Source: Vulcanimicrobiota bacterium (GTDB lineage Bacteria > Eremiobacterota > Eremiobacteria > Baltobacterales > Baltobacteraceae). From it: 5,489 nt of DNA. The DNA is taken from positions 1 through 5,489 of the forward strand of contig JAQBPL010000189.1 in assembly GCA_028287545.1 (NCBI GenBank), written 5' to 3'. Shown here one piece after another: positions 1 through 5,489 of the stretch; the stretch's first letter is position 1; every line of letters begins with the position of its first letter. The position numbers and the translations under genes are program-made. Under the pieces are notes generated by a model. It worked only from the letters and a program-made list of their open reading frames with translations. It ran no database searches and was not told the origin of the DNA.

Positions 1-1544
1 TCGGCGAGGAACACGATCGGGATGGCCAGCAGCACGAGTGCGGCAAAGCCGACCATCACGTCGTCAAAGGCGAGCGACTGCGCCTGTGCGTTGACGAGCG
101 CAGCTAACGCGGCGATCGAGCCGCCGCCCTGGAGGTACTCGGCGACGGGTACGTGCGCGGGCGTGATGGTTCCAGCCAATTCCGCCAGGTGCACCGCAGA
201 ACGATGATCGAGGAGCGTTTGAAACGCGCCCGTTCCGATCATGAGGCCGACCGGAACCGATACTTTGTAGATCGAGAGACCGGCCGGGAGGTCGGCGAGG
301 CCGAGACTCCCGAGCACGAGCGCCGGTACCGGTTGGCTCAGCATGGAGAAAAACAGGCCGAAGAGCAGCGAGGTCGCGACGAAAGACCCGGCGTCGGCGG
401 TGGACGTCATGTTGCGCGCGAAACCCAGGAACGCGACCGCGCTCCCGACCGCTGCGATGCAGACGAGCGCGCGAACGTCGAGCAGTCTCTTCTTCACCAG
501 GGTGAACGCCGCGATGATCCCGACCAGATAGGTTACGAAACGCAAGGCGATCATCTCGCCTGCCAGCGTGGCCGTGGCTGCGATCGAGGTTTCCAGATAG
601 AGGGTGAACGTGAGGACCGAATATCCGGCGATTCCGAGGACGAGGTTCACGCCGCTGCCGACCGCGAGATTTCGCTTTTGTGCTATGAGTCGAAAGTTCA
701 CGTGCGGCGAGGACGTCGCGTGGAGCTCCCATACGACCAACGCGGGAACGGCAAGCAGCACGATCGCCGTCGCGACGGCGATCGATTGGTCGGCGAACCA
801 ATCGCGCCGTTCCCCCTCGTTGGCCAAGTACTGCATCGCGCCGAACGCGGTCAGCGACAAGGCGTAACCGATGATGTCGGGCCGCAAGTCCTCCTGCGGC
901 GTATCGAGGCTCGGCGCCGCGACATATACCATCGCCGCAGCGATCAGCGTCGCGACCGCACCCGGCAGGTAGATCGCATCTCCGCCGTAGGTGTCGCTGA
1001 CGTATCCGCCGATCAGGCCCCCCAGCGTACTGCCGCCGAGGACCACCGTAGCGAAGAACGGTGGCGCGAGCGGAAGCAGCGCCAACGGGAGCGAGGTAAA
1101 AAGCAGCACCGCCGCCGGTACGAATACGCTGCCGAGAAAAGCGCCCTGAAAGAAACGGAAAACGACCACCAACTCGAGCGAGCGCGTTGCCGCCAGCATG
1201 AGCGATGTCAGTCCGAAGCCGAGCAAGCCCGCCAGCAAGAGCGGTTTTCGGCCGAAGCGAGCGTACAGCCAAGGACTAAATAGGATGGTGGAATAGTAGG
1301 CGGCGTTGAACGAGATGAGGATCCACGAGGCCTCGTCGGGCGTTGCGGCGGATAGCCCCTGCAGATGGGGCAGTCCCGTATTGATGACGTTCGCCGCGGT
1401 GGCGTCGACGAGCATCACGAATACTGCCGCCACGGTGATTGCGGCTCCGCGCAAACCGGTCTGAGGTGACTGCTTGACTTCAGCAACCGCGAACTGTTGC
1501 CGAGGACGCGGGAGCCCAGGCACTCCCTGCGGCACGCTCGCCAT
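1..1544 (-). CDS. DHA2-family (EmrB/QacA-like) MFS drug exporter, C-terminus cut by window edge
   Basis: Reading the minus strand from the ATG at 1544-1542 gives 514 codons with no stop before the left edge. The product is a very hydrophobic multi-pass inner-membrane protein, probably a 14-helix proton-driven exporter of drugs or other small molecules; the substrate cannot be told. Visible DHA2 marks are a TM1 segment with Asp47 in LVDATAANVINTGLP, a motif-A-like loop ARFGRKPLLLAG (95-106), a motif-B-like RFFQG with Arg130, a loop NEGERRDWF (242-250) typical after the central helices, and the family-type C-terminal stretch AQSLAFDDVMVGF (488-500). Probably only a few dozen residues are missing. 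Motif C is atypical: GSTLGGLIGG (171-180) has Gly where GP is usual. The start is uncertain: the ATG has no Shine-Dalgarno sequence, while an in-frame GTG at 1589-1587 (15 codons upstream) has AAGGAA six bases before it. It is divergent from the MBL gene. Family assignment is firm, substrate unknown. Confidence 0.9.
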   Translation of the reverse strand, partial: MASVPQGVPGLPRPRQQFAVAEVKQSPQTGLRGAAITVAAVFVMLVDATAANVINTGLPHLQGLSAATPDEASWILISFNAAYYSTILFSPWLYARFGRKPLLLAGLLGFGLTSLMLAATRSLELVVVFRFFQGAFLGSVFVPAAVLLFTSLPLALLPLAPPFFATVVLGGSTLGGLIGGYVSDTYGGDAIYLPGAVATLIAAAMVYVAAPSLDTPQEDLRPDIIGYALSLTAFGAMQYLANEGERRDWFADQSIAVATAIVLLAVPALVVWELHATSSPHVNFRLIAQKRNLAVGSGVNLVLGIAGYSVLTFTLYLETSIAATATLAGEMIALRFVTYLVGIIAAFTLVKKRLLDVRALVCIAAVGSAVAFLGFARNMTSTADAGSFVATSLLFGLFFSMLSQPVPALVLGSLGLADLPAGLSIYKVSVPVGLMIGTGAFQTLLDHRSAVHLAELAGTITPAHVPVAEYLQGGGSIAALAALVNAQAQSLAFDDVMVGFAALVLLAIPIVFLA

Positions 1545-1595
1545 GCGAGGAGCGTACACCGCTTTGGTATCGCGCACGAACGAGCGCACGATACG

Positions 1596-1601
1596 TTCCT
1601 T
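1596..1601 (-). promoter_or_regulatory. Shine-Dalgarno candidate for an upstream GTG start of the MFS exporter
   Basis: The minus strand reads AAGGAA here, six bases before an in-frame GTG at 1589-1587. No comparable site precedes the ATG at 1544. If used, it adds 15 residues beginning MRSFVRDTKAVYAPR, still ahead of the first membrane helix. Seen directly; its use is inferred. Confidence 0.4.
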
Positions 1602-1605
1602 GCTG

Positions 1606-1621
1606 CCCACGCCGACGTGGG
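1606..1621 (-). promoter_or_regulatory. Perfect hairpin in the probable 5' leader of the MFS gene
   Basis: CCCACG and CGTGGG form a perfect 6-bp inverted repeat around a 4-base loop (CCGA on plus, TCGG on minus). It ends four bases before the AAGGAA site on the minus strand. It could fold in the exporter's leader RNA and affect ribosome access, or it could be a DNA operator half-site pair. There is no T-tract after it, so a terminator is unlikely. Confidence 0.35.
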
Positions 1622-1630
1622 TCTACTTCC

Positions 1631-1659
1631 TTGTGTCTGCGAAGCAAACGCGGTAAAGT
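1631..1659 (+). promoter_or_regulatory. Candidate promoter for the Tat-exported MBL protein gene
   Basis: TTGTGT (1631-1636) and TAAAGT (1654-1659) are separated by 17 bases. Initiation near 1666 would leave a leader of about 47 bases before the ATG at 1713. Both boxes are imperfect matches. TATAAA at 1667-1672 is an alternative -10, but it has no good -35 at the right distance. Confidence 0.3.
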
Positions 1660-1662
1660 ATT

Positions 1663-1675
1663 GGCTTATAAAGCC
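1663..1675. promoter_or_regulatory. 13-bp palindrome between divergent genes, possible operator
   Basis: GGCTT-ATA-AAGCC is a perfect 5-bp inverted repeat around three bases. It covers the candidate -10 box of the minus-strand exporter and the expected transcription start of the plus-strand MBL gene. One dimeric regulator bound here could control both divergent genes. No regulator gene is in the window. The repeat is seen directly; the operator role is inferred. Confidence 0.35.
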
Positions 1676-1695
1676 CGGCGGTTCGCTCATTTCAA
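1665..1695 (-). promoter_or_regulatory. Candidate sigma-70-type promoter for the MFS exporter
   Basis: On the minus strand, TTGAAA (1695-1690) is followed after 17 bases by TTTATA (1672-1667), or after 19 bases by the better -10 match TATAAG (1670-1665). Transcription would start near 1655-1660 and leave a leader of about 70 bases before the GTG at 1589. The assignment rests on consensus matching only. Confidence 0.35.
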
Positions 1696-1712
1696 GATTG
1701 TGACGGCGTGTC

Positions 1713-2855
1713 ATGATTCATCGGTCGCCTCACCCCAAGATTCGTCGGCGGGACGTTCTTTGTGCCGGCGGAGCGGCGATGTTCTCCGCGTTGACGGCCT
1801 CACTGCTGAAAGACGCGAAGCCCGCGCTCGCCCAACCCCTTTCGGGACCGGTACCCGAAGTCGATCGCCTGTCCGTTCGAGTCGTCGTCGACGCGTATCA
1901 AATCGCGGTAGCTCCGAACGTCAAAAAGGACGACGTCGAGGTTCAGCGTTACGGATGGGGCTTGAGCGACAAAACACCGAGCGGGACGCTCAGAAGCGAG
2001 TTCGGACTCGCCATGCACGTCGAAGCGGGGCGCGGTGACCAGACACGAAACGTGCTGGTAGACTTCGGCTTCACGCCCGAAGCGCTGCTCAACAACCTTG
2101 AGCTGCTCCGCATCGATCCGGCTCGTCTCGACGCGCTCGTGCTCAGCCACGGCCACTACGATCACTTCGGCGGCTTGGTCGGTTTTTTGGGACGCTACAA
2201 CGCCAAGCTGAAGCCGCGGCTTCCGCTGTACCTGGGCGGCGAGGACTGCTTCTGCTCGCGCCAATGGACGGCCCCGCCGCAGCCGGGAAATTTCGGAGTC
2301 CTCGACCGCAAAGTTCTGCAAAACTCCAATCTCGCGGTGACCATCACGGACCGTCCCGCCGTCATTGCCGATCTCGGTTTTTCCACCGGTCCCATCGACT
2401 TGACGTCGTTCGAGCAGCCGAAGCCGCCCACGGTCATGAAAATCGGAATGGACAACGGTTCGGGCTGCAACCCCGCATCGTTCAGCGAGGAAGAACGCAA
2501 ACTCGGTGCCTTCCCCGACAAATTCCAGCACGAGATCGCAACGGCGTTCAATCTGAAAGGGCGCGGCCTCGTCGTGCTGAGCTCGTGCAGCCACCGGGGC
2601 GTCATCAATGCCGTTCAGCGCGCACAGACGGTTTCCGGGGTGCGGAAGGTGCATGCCGTGATCGGCGGGTTCCATCTCGCGCCGTATCCGGACGAATACG
2701 TGCGGCAGACGGTGGCCGCCTTCCAGTCGATGGGCGTCGACTACGTGATTCCGCTCCATTGCGCCGGGGAGAACTTCTATTCGGTCGCAATGAGTCAGAT
2801 GCCGGCGAAGCTGCTGCGATCCTATACGGGGACGCGCGTCGTTTTCGCCTCGTAG
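1713..2855 (+). CDS. Tat-exported MBL-fold metallo-hydrolase, COG1237-type
   Basis: The product has 380 residues. The N-terminus carries a Tat-like signal: RRRDVL (11-16), a hydrophobic stretch to about residue 32, and ALAQ, suggesting cleavage after Ala40; the mature protein would act outside the cytoplasm. The metallo-beta-lactamase core has the metal motif SHGHYDHFGG with His146, His148, Asp150 and His151. Later conserved blocks are SSCSHRG (His294), GGFHL (His321) and PLHCAGENF (His349, Cys350). This order of blocks matches COG1237, named after the methanogen dihydropterin ribofuranosylaminobenzene-phosphate synthase. That cytosolic pterin role is unlikely for an exported protein, so the substrate is open. 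An in-frame TGA at 1701 makes ATG 1713 the first possible start, although it lacks a clear Shine-Dalgarno sequence. It is divergent from the MFS exporter. Fold and export are well supported, reaction unknown. Confidence 0.9.
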   Translation: MIHRSPHPKIRRRDVLCAGGAAMFSALTASLLKDAKPALAQPLSGPVPEVDRLSVRVVVDAYQIAVAPNVKKDDVEVQRYGWGLSDKTPSGTLRSEFGLAMHVEAGRGDQTRNVLVDFGFTPEALLNNLELLRIDPARLDALVLSHGHYDHFGGLVGFLGRYNAKLKPRLPLYLGGEDCFCSRQWTAPPQPGNFGVLDRKVLQNSNLAVTITDRPAVIADLGFSTGPIDLTSFEQPKPPTVMKIGMDNGSGCNPASFSEEERKLGAFPDKFQHEIATAFNLKGRGLVVLSSCSHRGVINAVQRAQTVSGVRKVHAVIGGFHLAPYPDEYVRQTVAAFQSMGVDYVIPLHCAGENFYSVAMSQMPAKLLRSYTGTRVVFAS

Positions 2856-2862
2856 CCGTTCC

Positions 2863-3085
2863 CTAAAACCCAGGCGCCGAAGCGCCGCGGATCAGCGGGT
2901 ACGGCGATCCGCCGGCGTGGAAACCGAAACGCGAATCGTCCGCCCGCGACGAAGACCGCGTTGTCCCACCCGATTCCGAGCGGCTCGAGCGGGAGGTGCG
3001 CGAGTTCGGGAAATTGCTCCGCGATGAGCCGCGCGGCCAGATCCGCATCGATCTCAATATCCGCGGTCCACAACGGCTGCGTCAT
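2863..3085 (-). pseudogene. Truncated N-terminal remnant of an aminoglycoside/macrolide phosphotransferase (APH) family kinase
   Basis: From the ATG at 3085 the minus strand encodes about 63 residues that read like the N-lobe start of APH/MPH-type kinases: LAARLIAEQFPEL (17-29), then PLGIGWDNAVFV (35-46, nucleotide-loop region) and FRFPRRRIAVP (53-63). The family normally continues VPLI with about 230 further residues, including the catalytic HGD/Asn/DxD region; none of that is present. At about 2897 the frame seems to slip: one extra C in a CCC run moves PLI into another frame, which stops at 2863, while the original frame runs on with unrelated residues to 2822, inside the end of the MBL gene. 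It lies antisense between the MBL gene and glf, its start 52 bases from the glf start. I read it as a decayed remnant left by a deletion. A short functional protein is possible but unlikely. Confidence 0.62.
2873..2886 (-). terminator. Weak C(UUCG)G hairpin, possible minus-strand terminator
   Basis: On the minus strand, GGCGC-TTCG-GCGCC forms a 5-bp stem closed by the very stable C(UUCG)G tetraloop, followed by TGGGTTTT. The T-run is short and delayed, so as an intrinsic terminator it is weak. It would stop transcripts of the kinase remnant before they run antisense into the MBL gene. On the plus strand it has no T-tract and does not look like an end for the MBL gene. Confidence 0.35.
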
Positions 3086-3137
3086 CCGGGCACACTTCAC
3101 CGAGGGGGCCGCCCACCATTCCCAGCGAAATGCGCGG

Positions 3138-4250
3138 ATGGTGTACGACTATCTGGTCGTCGGCGCGGGGTTCGCCGGCAGCACGATTGCCGAGCGGCTC
3201 GCCAGCCAGCTCGGCGCGCGCGTCCTCGTCATCGACAAGCGCCCTCACGTCGGCGGCAACACCTACGACCCTCTTAGCGCCGACGGTTTGCGGTACCACC
3301 GGTACGGCCCTCACATCTTCCACACCAACAGTGCCGCCGTCGTCTCGTACTTGAGCGCGTTCACGCGCTGGCGTCCGTACGAGCACCGTGTGCTCGCGCG
3401 CATCGGGGAAGCGCTCCTGCCCGTTCCCATCAACCGGACGACGATCAATCGTCTCTACGGTCTCGCGCTCGACGAGGCCGCCGTCGCCCGGTTCCTCGCC
3501 GGAAAAGCCGAGCGGTTCGCGCGCATCGAGGACTCCGAACAAGCCATCCTCGCGCGCGTCGGGCGCGAGCTCTACGAGACGTTCTTCCGCGGCTACACGC
3601 GCAAGCAATGGGGACTCGATCCCTCCGAGCTCGACGCCAGCGTGTGCGGCCGCATCCCGACCCGCACGGGCGACGACGACCGGTACTTCGGCGACGCCTT
3701 CCAAGCGATGCCCCTCGACGGCTTCGGCGCGATGGTGCAGCGGATGCTCGCCCATCCGAACATCGAGGTCGTGCTCGACTGCGACTTCGGCCGGATCGCG
3801 GACCGCGCGCGCTTCAACCACGTCATCTACACCGGGCCGATCGACGAGTACTTCGAGTTCAAGTTCGGCAAGCTGCCCTACCGCTCGCTGCGCTTCGAGT
3901 TCGAGACGCGCGACGTCGAGTGGGCGCAGCCGGCGGGGTGCATCAACGAACCCTCCCAATCCGTACCGTTCACCCGCACGACCGAGTACAAACACCTCAC
4001 CGGTCAAACGCACGCGCGCACCATCCTTTCGCGCGAGTTTCCGCAAGCGGAAGGCGAACCGTATTATCCGATCCCGCGCCCCGACAATCGCGAGCAGTAC
4101 CGCAAGTACGCGACGCTGGCGGCGGTGCAGCGGACGGTCACCTTCGTCGGGCGGCTGGCCGAATACAGGTACTTCAACATGGACCAAGTCGTGGCTTCGG
4201 CCCTCTCGACATTCGAAGAACTCGCGCGAACGGCCGCCGTCGCTTCATGA
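3138..4250 (+). CDS. glf: UDP-galactopyranose mutase
   Basis: This cytosolic flavoenzyme interconverts UDP-galactopyranose and UDP-galactofuranose, the donor for galactofuranose in surface glycans. The 370-residue product matches the usual bacterial length of about 370-390. It starts with an FAD-binding beta-alpha-beta fold, YLVVGAGFAGS (Gly9, Gly11, Gly14), then IDKRPHVGGNTYD (32-44) and GPHIFHTN (57-64). The substrate region has GYTRKQWGLDPSEL (Trp158), RIPTR (Arg176) and DRYFGDAFQAMPLDG (181-195). Two arginines that fit the conserved pyrophosphate-binding pair are Arg280 (FTRTTEYKHLTG) and Arg339 (FVGRLAEYRYFNMDQ). The ATG at 3138 was chosen because the flavin-binding strand begins right after it; the frame is open back to 2961, but the extra residues look non-coding and lie opposite the kinase remnant. 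No good Shine-Dalgarno site is visible. It heads the operon and overlaps the next ORF by ATGA. Confidence 0.96.
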   Translation: MVYDYLVVGAGFAGSTIAERLASQLGARVLVIDKRPHVGGNTYDPLSADGLRYHRYGPHIFHTNSAAVVSYLSAFTRWRPYEHRVLARIGEALLPVPINRTTINRLYGLALDEAAVARFLAGKAERFARIEDSEQAILARVGRELYETFFRGYTRKQWGLDPSELDASVCGRIPTRTGDDDRYFGDAFQAMPLDGFGAMVQRMLAHPNIEVVLDCDFGRIADRARFNHVIYTGPIDEYFEFKFGKLPYRSLRFEFETRDVEWAQPAGCINEPSQSVPFTRTTEYKHLTGQTHARTILSREFPQAEGEPYYPIPRPDNREQYRKYATLAAVQRTVTFVGRLAEYRYFNMDQVVASALSTFEELARTAAVAS

Positions 4251-4378
4251 ACGCCGACGGCGCGGAGCCCGGGATGATCCGCGAACGCACGACCCTCCCC
4301 GACGGACGCTATCTGATCTTCTACACGTTCGAAGACGAAGCGGCCGACGATGCCGGCGCGGAAGGCGCCGATGTCTGA
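4247..4378 (+). CDS. Small acidic 43-residue protein between glf and galT, function unknown
   Basis: The ATG overlaps the glf stop in ATGA and the ORF ends inside the galT start (shared ATGTCTGA), so it fits exactly between the two enzymes. The product is MNADGAEPG, then MIRERTTLPDGRYLIFYTFEDE, then a low-complexity acidic Ala/Asp/Glu tail. The middle part looks like a beta-hairpin with a PDG turn between a charged strand and a hydrophobic, aromatic strand. It has no signal peptide, membrane segment or cysteine. A second start at 4274 (34 residues) has GGAG at 4264-4267, six bases upstream, and may be the true one. I do not recognise a named family. Position suggests it is translated with the operon and may act with GalT or Glf; alternatively it may mainly couple translation. 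Being a real gene is likely, its role unknown. Confidence 0.65.
   Translation: MNADGAEPGMIRERTTLPDGRYLIFYTFEDEAADDAGAEGADV
4360..4365 (+). promoter_or_regulatory. Shine-Dalgarno site that sets the galT start
   Basis: GGAAGG lies five bases before the ATG at 4371 and within the end of the small upstream ORF. It favours this start over the in-frame ATG at 4350, which has no comparable site and would add seven residues (MPARKAP). Confidence 0.6.
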
Positions 4379-5345
4379 ACTGCGCTGGCACCCGCTGCTC
4401 GGCGAGTGGGTCGCGACCGCGAGTGACCGTCAGGATCGCACGTTCTTTCCGCCGGACGGCTATTGCCCGCTGTGTCCGACGGCCGACGGCGGCTTTCCGA
4501 CCGAAGTCCCCGCGCCGGACTACGACCTCGTAGTCTTCGAGAACAAGTTCCCCTCACTGCAGCAGCACCCGCCCGCGCCCTCCGTCGAAGGGACGGCGCT
4601 GGAGCCGGTCGCGCCGGCGCGCGGCGCGTGCGAAGTCGTCCTCTACACGCCGGATCACCAAGCGACGCTCGCCGAAGCGACGGTCGGGCGCATCGAGCAT
4701 CTGATCCGCGTCTGGCGCGACCGCACCCGCGAACTCGGCGCGCGCGACGACATCGTGCACGTCTTTCCGTTCGAGAACAAAGGCGCCGAAATCGGCGTCA
4801 CGCTCGATCATCCGCACGGGCAGATCTACGCGTACCCGTTCGTCCCGCCGGTCGTCGCCGCCGAGATCGCGCAGGCGGCGGCGCACCGCGCCGAGACCGG
4901 CGGGTGCTTGTTCTGCGACGTGCGCGACCGCGAGATCGACGACGGCCGCCGGCTGCTGGCGCGCGAGGACGGCTGGGTGGCCTACGTCCCCTTCTTCGCC
5001 CGCTATCCGTATGAGACGCACCTCGTCGCGACCCGCTGCGTCCGTGCGCTGCCGGACCTCGACCGCCGCGAAGTGCGCGGCTTGGCGCGGCTCCTCAAGC
5101 GCGTCCTCATAGGATTCGACGGACTCTTCGCGCGCTCGTTCCCGTACGTCATGGCGGTGCATCAAGGCCCCTCCAAGGGCGAGGCGCCATATCATCTGCA
5201 CCTCGAGTTCTATCCGCCGCTGCGCAGCGCGACGCGGATCAAGTATCTGGCGGGCTCGGAGAGCGGTGCGGGGATGTTCATCAACGACACGCTGGCCGAA
5301 GAGAGCGCCGCCCGCCTGCGCGCCGAGATTCCGATCACTGCATGA
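4371..5345 (+). CDS. galT: Galactose-1-phosphate uridylyltransferase
   Basis: This Leloir-pathway enzyme of the HIT superfamily exchanges UMP between UDP-glucose and galactose-1-phosphate, giving UDP-galactose and glucose-1-phosphate in the cytosol. The product has 324 residues, slightly shorter than E. coli GalT. The N-terminal domain has [10 protein letters not shown] (5-14), a CPLC pair (Cys33, Cys36) and YTPDH (His96), which with His147 match the zinc ligands of E. coli GalT. The active site is the HPHGQ motif (147-151), with His149 as the expected uridylylated nucleophile. The C-terminal domain has FCD (181-183), AVHQGP (His264) and [10 protein letters not shown] (His275, His277), corresponding to the second metal site, and ends with [15 protein letters not shown]. 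The start overlaps the small ORF by eight bases and the stop overlaps galK by ATGA. It supplies UDP-galactose to Glf encoded just upstream. Confidence 0.96.
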   Translation: MSELRWHPLLGEWVATASDRQDRTFFPPDGYCPLCPTADGGFPTEVPAPDYDLVVFENKFPSLQQHPPAPSVEGTALEPVAPARGACEVVLYTPDHQATLAEATVGRIEHLIRVWRDRTRELGARDDIVHVFPFENKGAEIGVTLDHPHGQIYAYPFVPPVVAAEIAQAAAHRAETGGCLFCDVRDREIDDGRRLLAREDGWVAYVPFFARYPYETHLVATRCVRALPDLDRREVRGLARLLKRVLIGFDGLFARSFPYVMAVHQGPSKGEAPYHLHLEFYPPLRSATRIKYLAGSESGAGMFINDTLAEESAARLRAEIPITA

Positions 5346-5489
5346 GCCTGCTCGACGAACTCCGCGCCGATCTGGCGGAGCTGACCGATCGCGAGCCGCG
5401 CTTCTTCCGCGCACCGGGCCGCGTGAACCTGATCGGCGAGCACGTCGACTACGGCGGCGGCCTCGTGCTGCCGCTCGCGATCGATCGCG
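5342..5489 (+). CDS. galK: Galactokinase, N-terminal part (cut by window end)
   Basis: Galactokinase, a GHMP-superfamily enzyme, phosphorylates galactose to galactose-1-phosphate with ATP, the substrate of GalT. Only 49 codons are present. They include the galactokinase N-terminal signature [17 protein letters not shown] (24-40), with Arg27, Glu33, His34 and Asp36 in the positions that contact the sugar, then LVLPLAID (41-48). The usual signature reads EHTDY, so Val35 replaces a commonly conserved Thr. The start ATG overlaps the galT stop in ATGA and no strong Shine-Dalgarno sequence is seen, so translation is probably coupled to galT. The C-terminal ATP-binding part lies beyond the window. 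Confidence 0.93.
   Translation, partial: MSLLDELRADLAELTDREPRFFRAPGRVNLIGEHVDYGGGLVLPLAIDR

Noticed and set aside
64..1272. Minus-strand open frame (402 codons) in another frame within the MFS gene
   Set aside because: Arginine-rich out-of-frame translation; the alternative frame gives a clear DHA2 transporter throughout.
153..1283. Long plus-strand open frame (376 codons) opposite the MFS gene
   Set aside because: It is rich in Arg, Asp, Glu and Gln in a low-complexity way typical of the antisense of a high-GC membrane-protein gene, and has no recognisable motif.
1567..1594. Inverted repeat GTATCG/CGATAC enclosing two GCGCACGA direct repeats
   Set aside because: The arms are short and 16 bases apart, and it overlaps the possible GTG start; too weak to call an operator separately.
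1752..1766. Lipoprotein signal around Cys17 of the MBL protein
   Set aside because: The residues before Cys (Asp-Val-Leu) do not fit a lipobox, and a standard ALA cleavage site follows the hydrophobic stretch.
1800..2759. Minus-strand open frame opposite the MBL gene
   Set aside because: The plus strand has conserved metal-binding motifs along its full length; the antisense product resembles no family.
2961..3137. N-terminal extension of glf by 59 residues
   Set aside because: The Ser/Ala/Arg-rich extension lacks similarity to mutases, lies opposite the kinase remnant, and the FAD-binding strand begins just after the ATG at 3138.
3054..4187. Minus-strand open frame (377 codons) opposite glf
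   Set aside because: Val/Arg/Glu-rich shadow of a high-GC gene, incompatible with the clear UDP-galactopyranose mutase on the plus strand.
4350..4370. Earlier galT start adding seven residues
   Set aside because: No ribosome site precedes it, while ATG 4371 has GGAAGG at five bases and the usual overlap with the upstream stop.
4554..5414. Minus-strand open frame opposite galT
   Set aside because: No family motifs; galT on the plus strand is unambiguous.

Overview
The window is high-GC bacterial DNA with tightly packed, often overlapping genes. Two genes that are probably accessory lie on the left and a sugar-nucleotide operon on the right. The composition, a Tat-exported metallo-hydrolase and several genes without a clear Shine-Dalgarno sequence fit a free-living high-GC bacterium. 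Nothing here fixes the phylum; an Eremiobacterota-like, Chloroflexi-like or Actinobacteria-like lineage is only a guess.

Left part (1 to about 2855). A DHA2-type (EmrB/QacA-like) major facilitator drug exporter fills the minus strand from about 1544 to the left edge, where its last few dozen residues are cut off. It faces away from a plus-strand gene at 1713-2855 for a Tat-exported metallo-beta-lactamase-fold protein of the COG1237 type. Their shared intergenic region of about 120-170 bp holds candidate promoters for both directions. A 13-bp palindrome sits on the minus-strand -10 and near the plus-strand transcription start, and a perfect 6-bp-stem hairpin lies just before a possible ribosome site of the exporter.

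Middle (2856-3137). This gap contains the antisense remnant of an aminoglycoside/macrolide phosphotransferase-type kinase. Only about the first 63 codons of the N-lobe are recognisable, followed by an apparent frameshift and an abrupt end next to a small C(UUCG)G hairpin. It looks like the scar of a deletion or rearrangement.

Right part (3138-5489). A plus-strand operon runs glf (UDP-galactopyranose mutase), a 43-codon ORF, galT (galactose-1-phosphate uridylyltransferase) and galK (galactokinase, cut by the window end). Each junction overlaps (ATGA, an 8-base overlap, ATGA), so translation is probably coupled. GalK and GalT turn galactose into UDP-galactose, and Glf turns that into UDP-galactofuranose. 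The operon therefore appears to connect galactose salvage to galactofuranose-containing cell-surface glycans. The small ORF between glf and galT is the least explained gene-like element. I see no CRISPR array, tRNA, rRNA, insertion sequence or clear novel multi-gene system.
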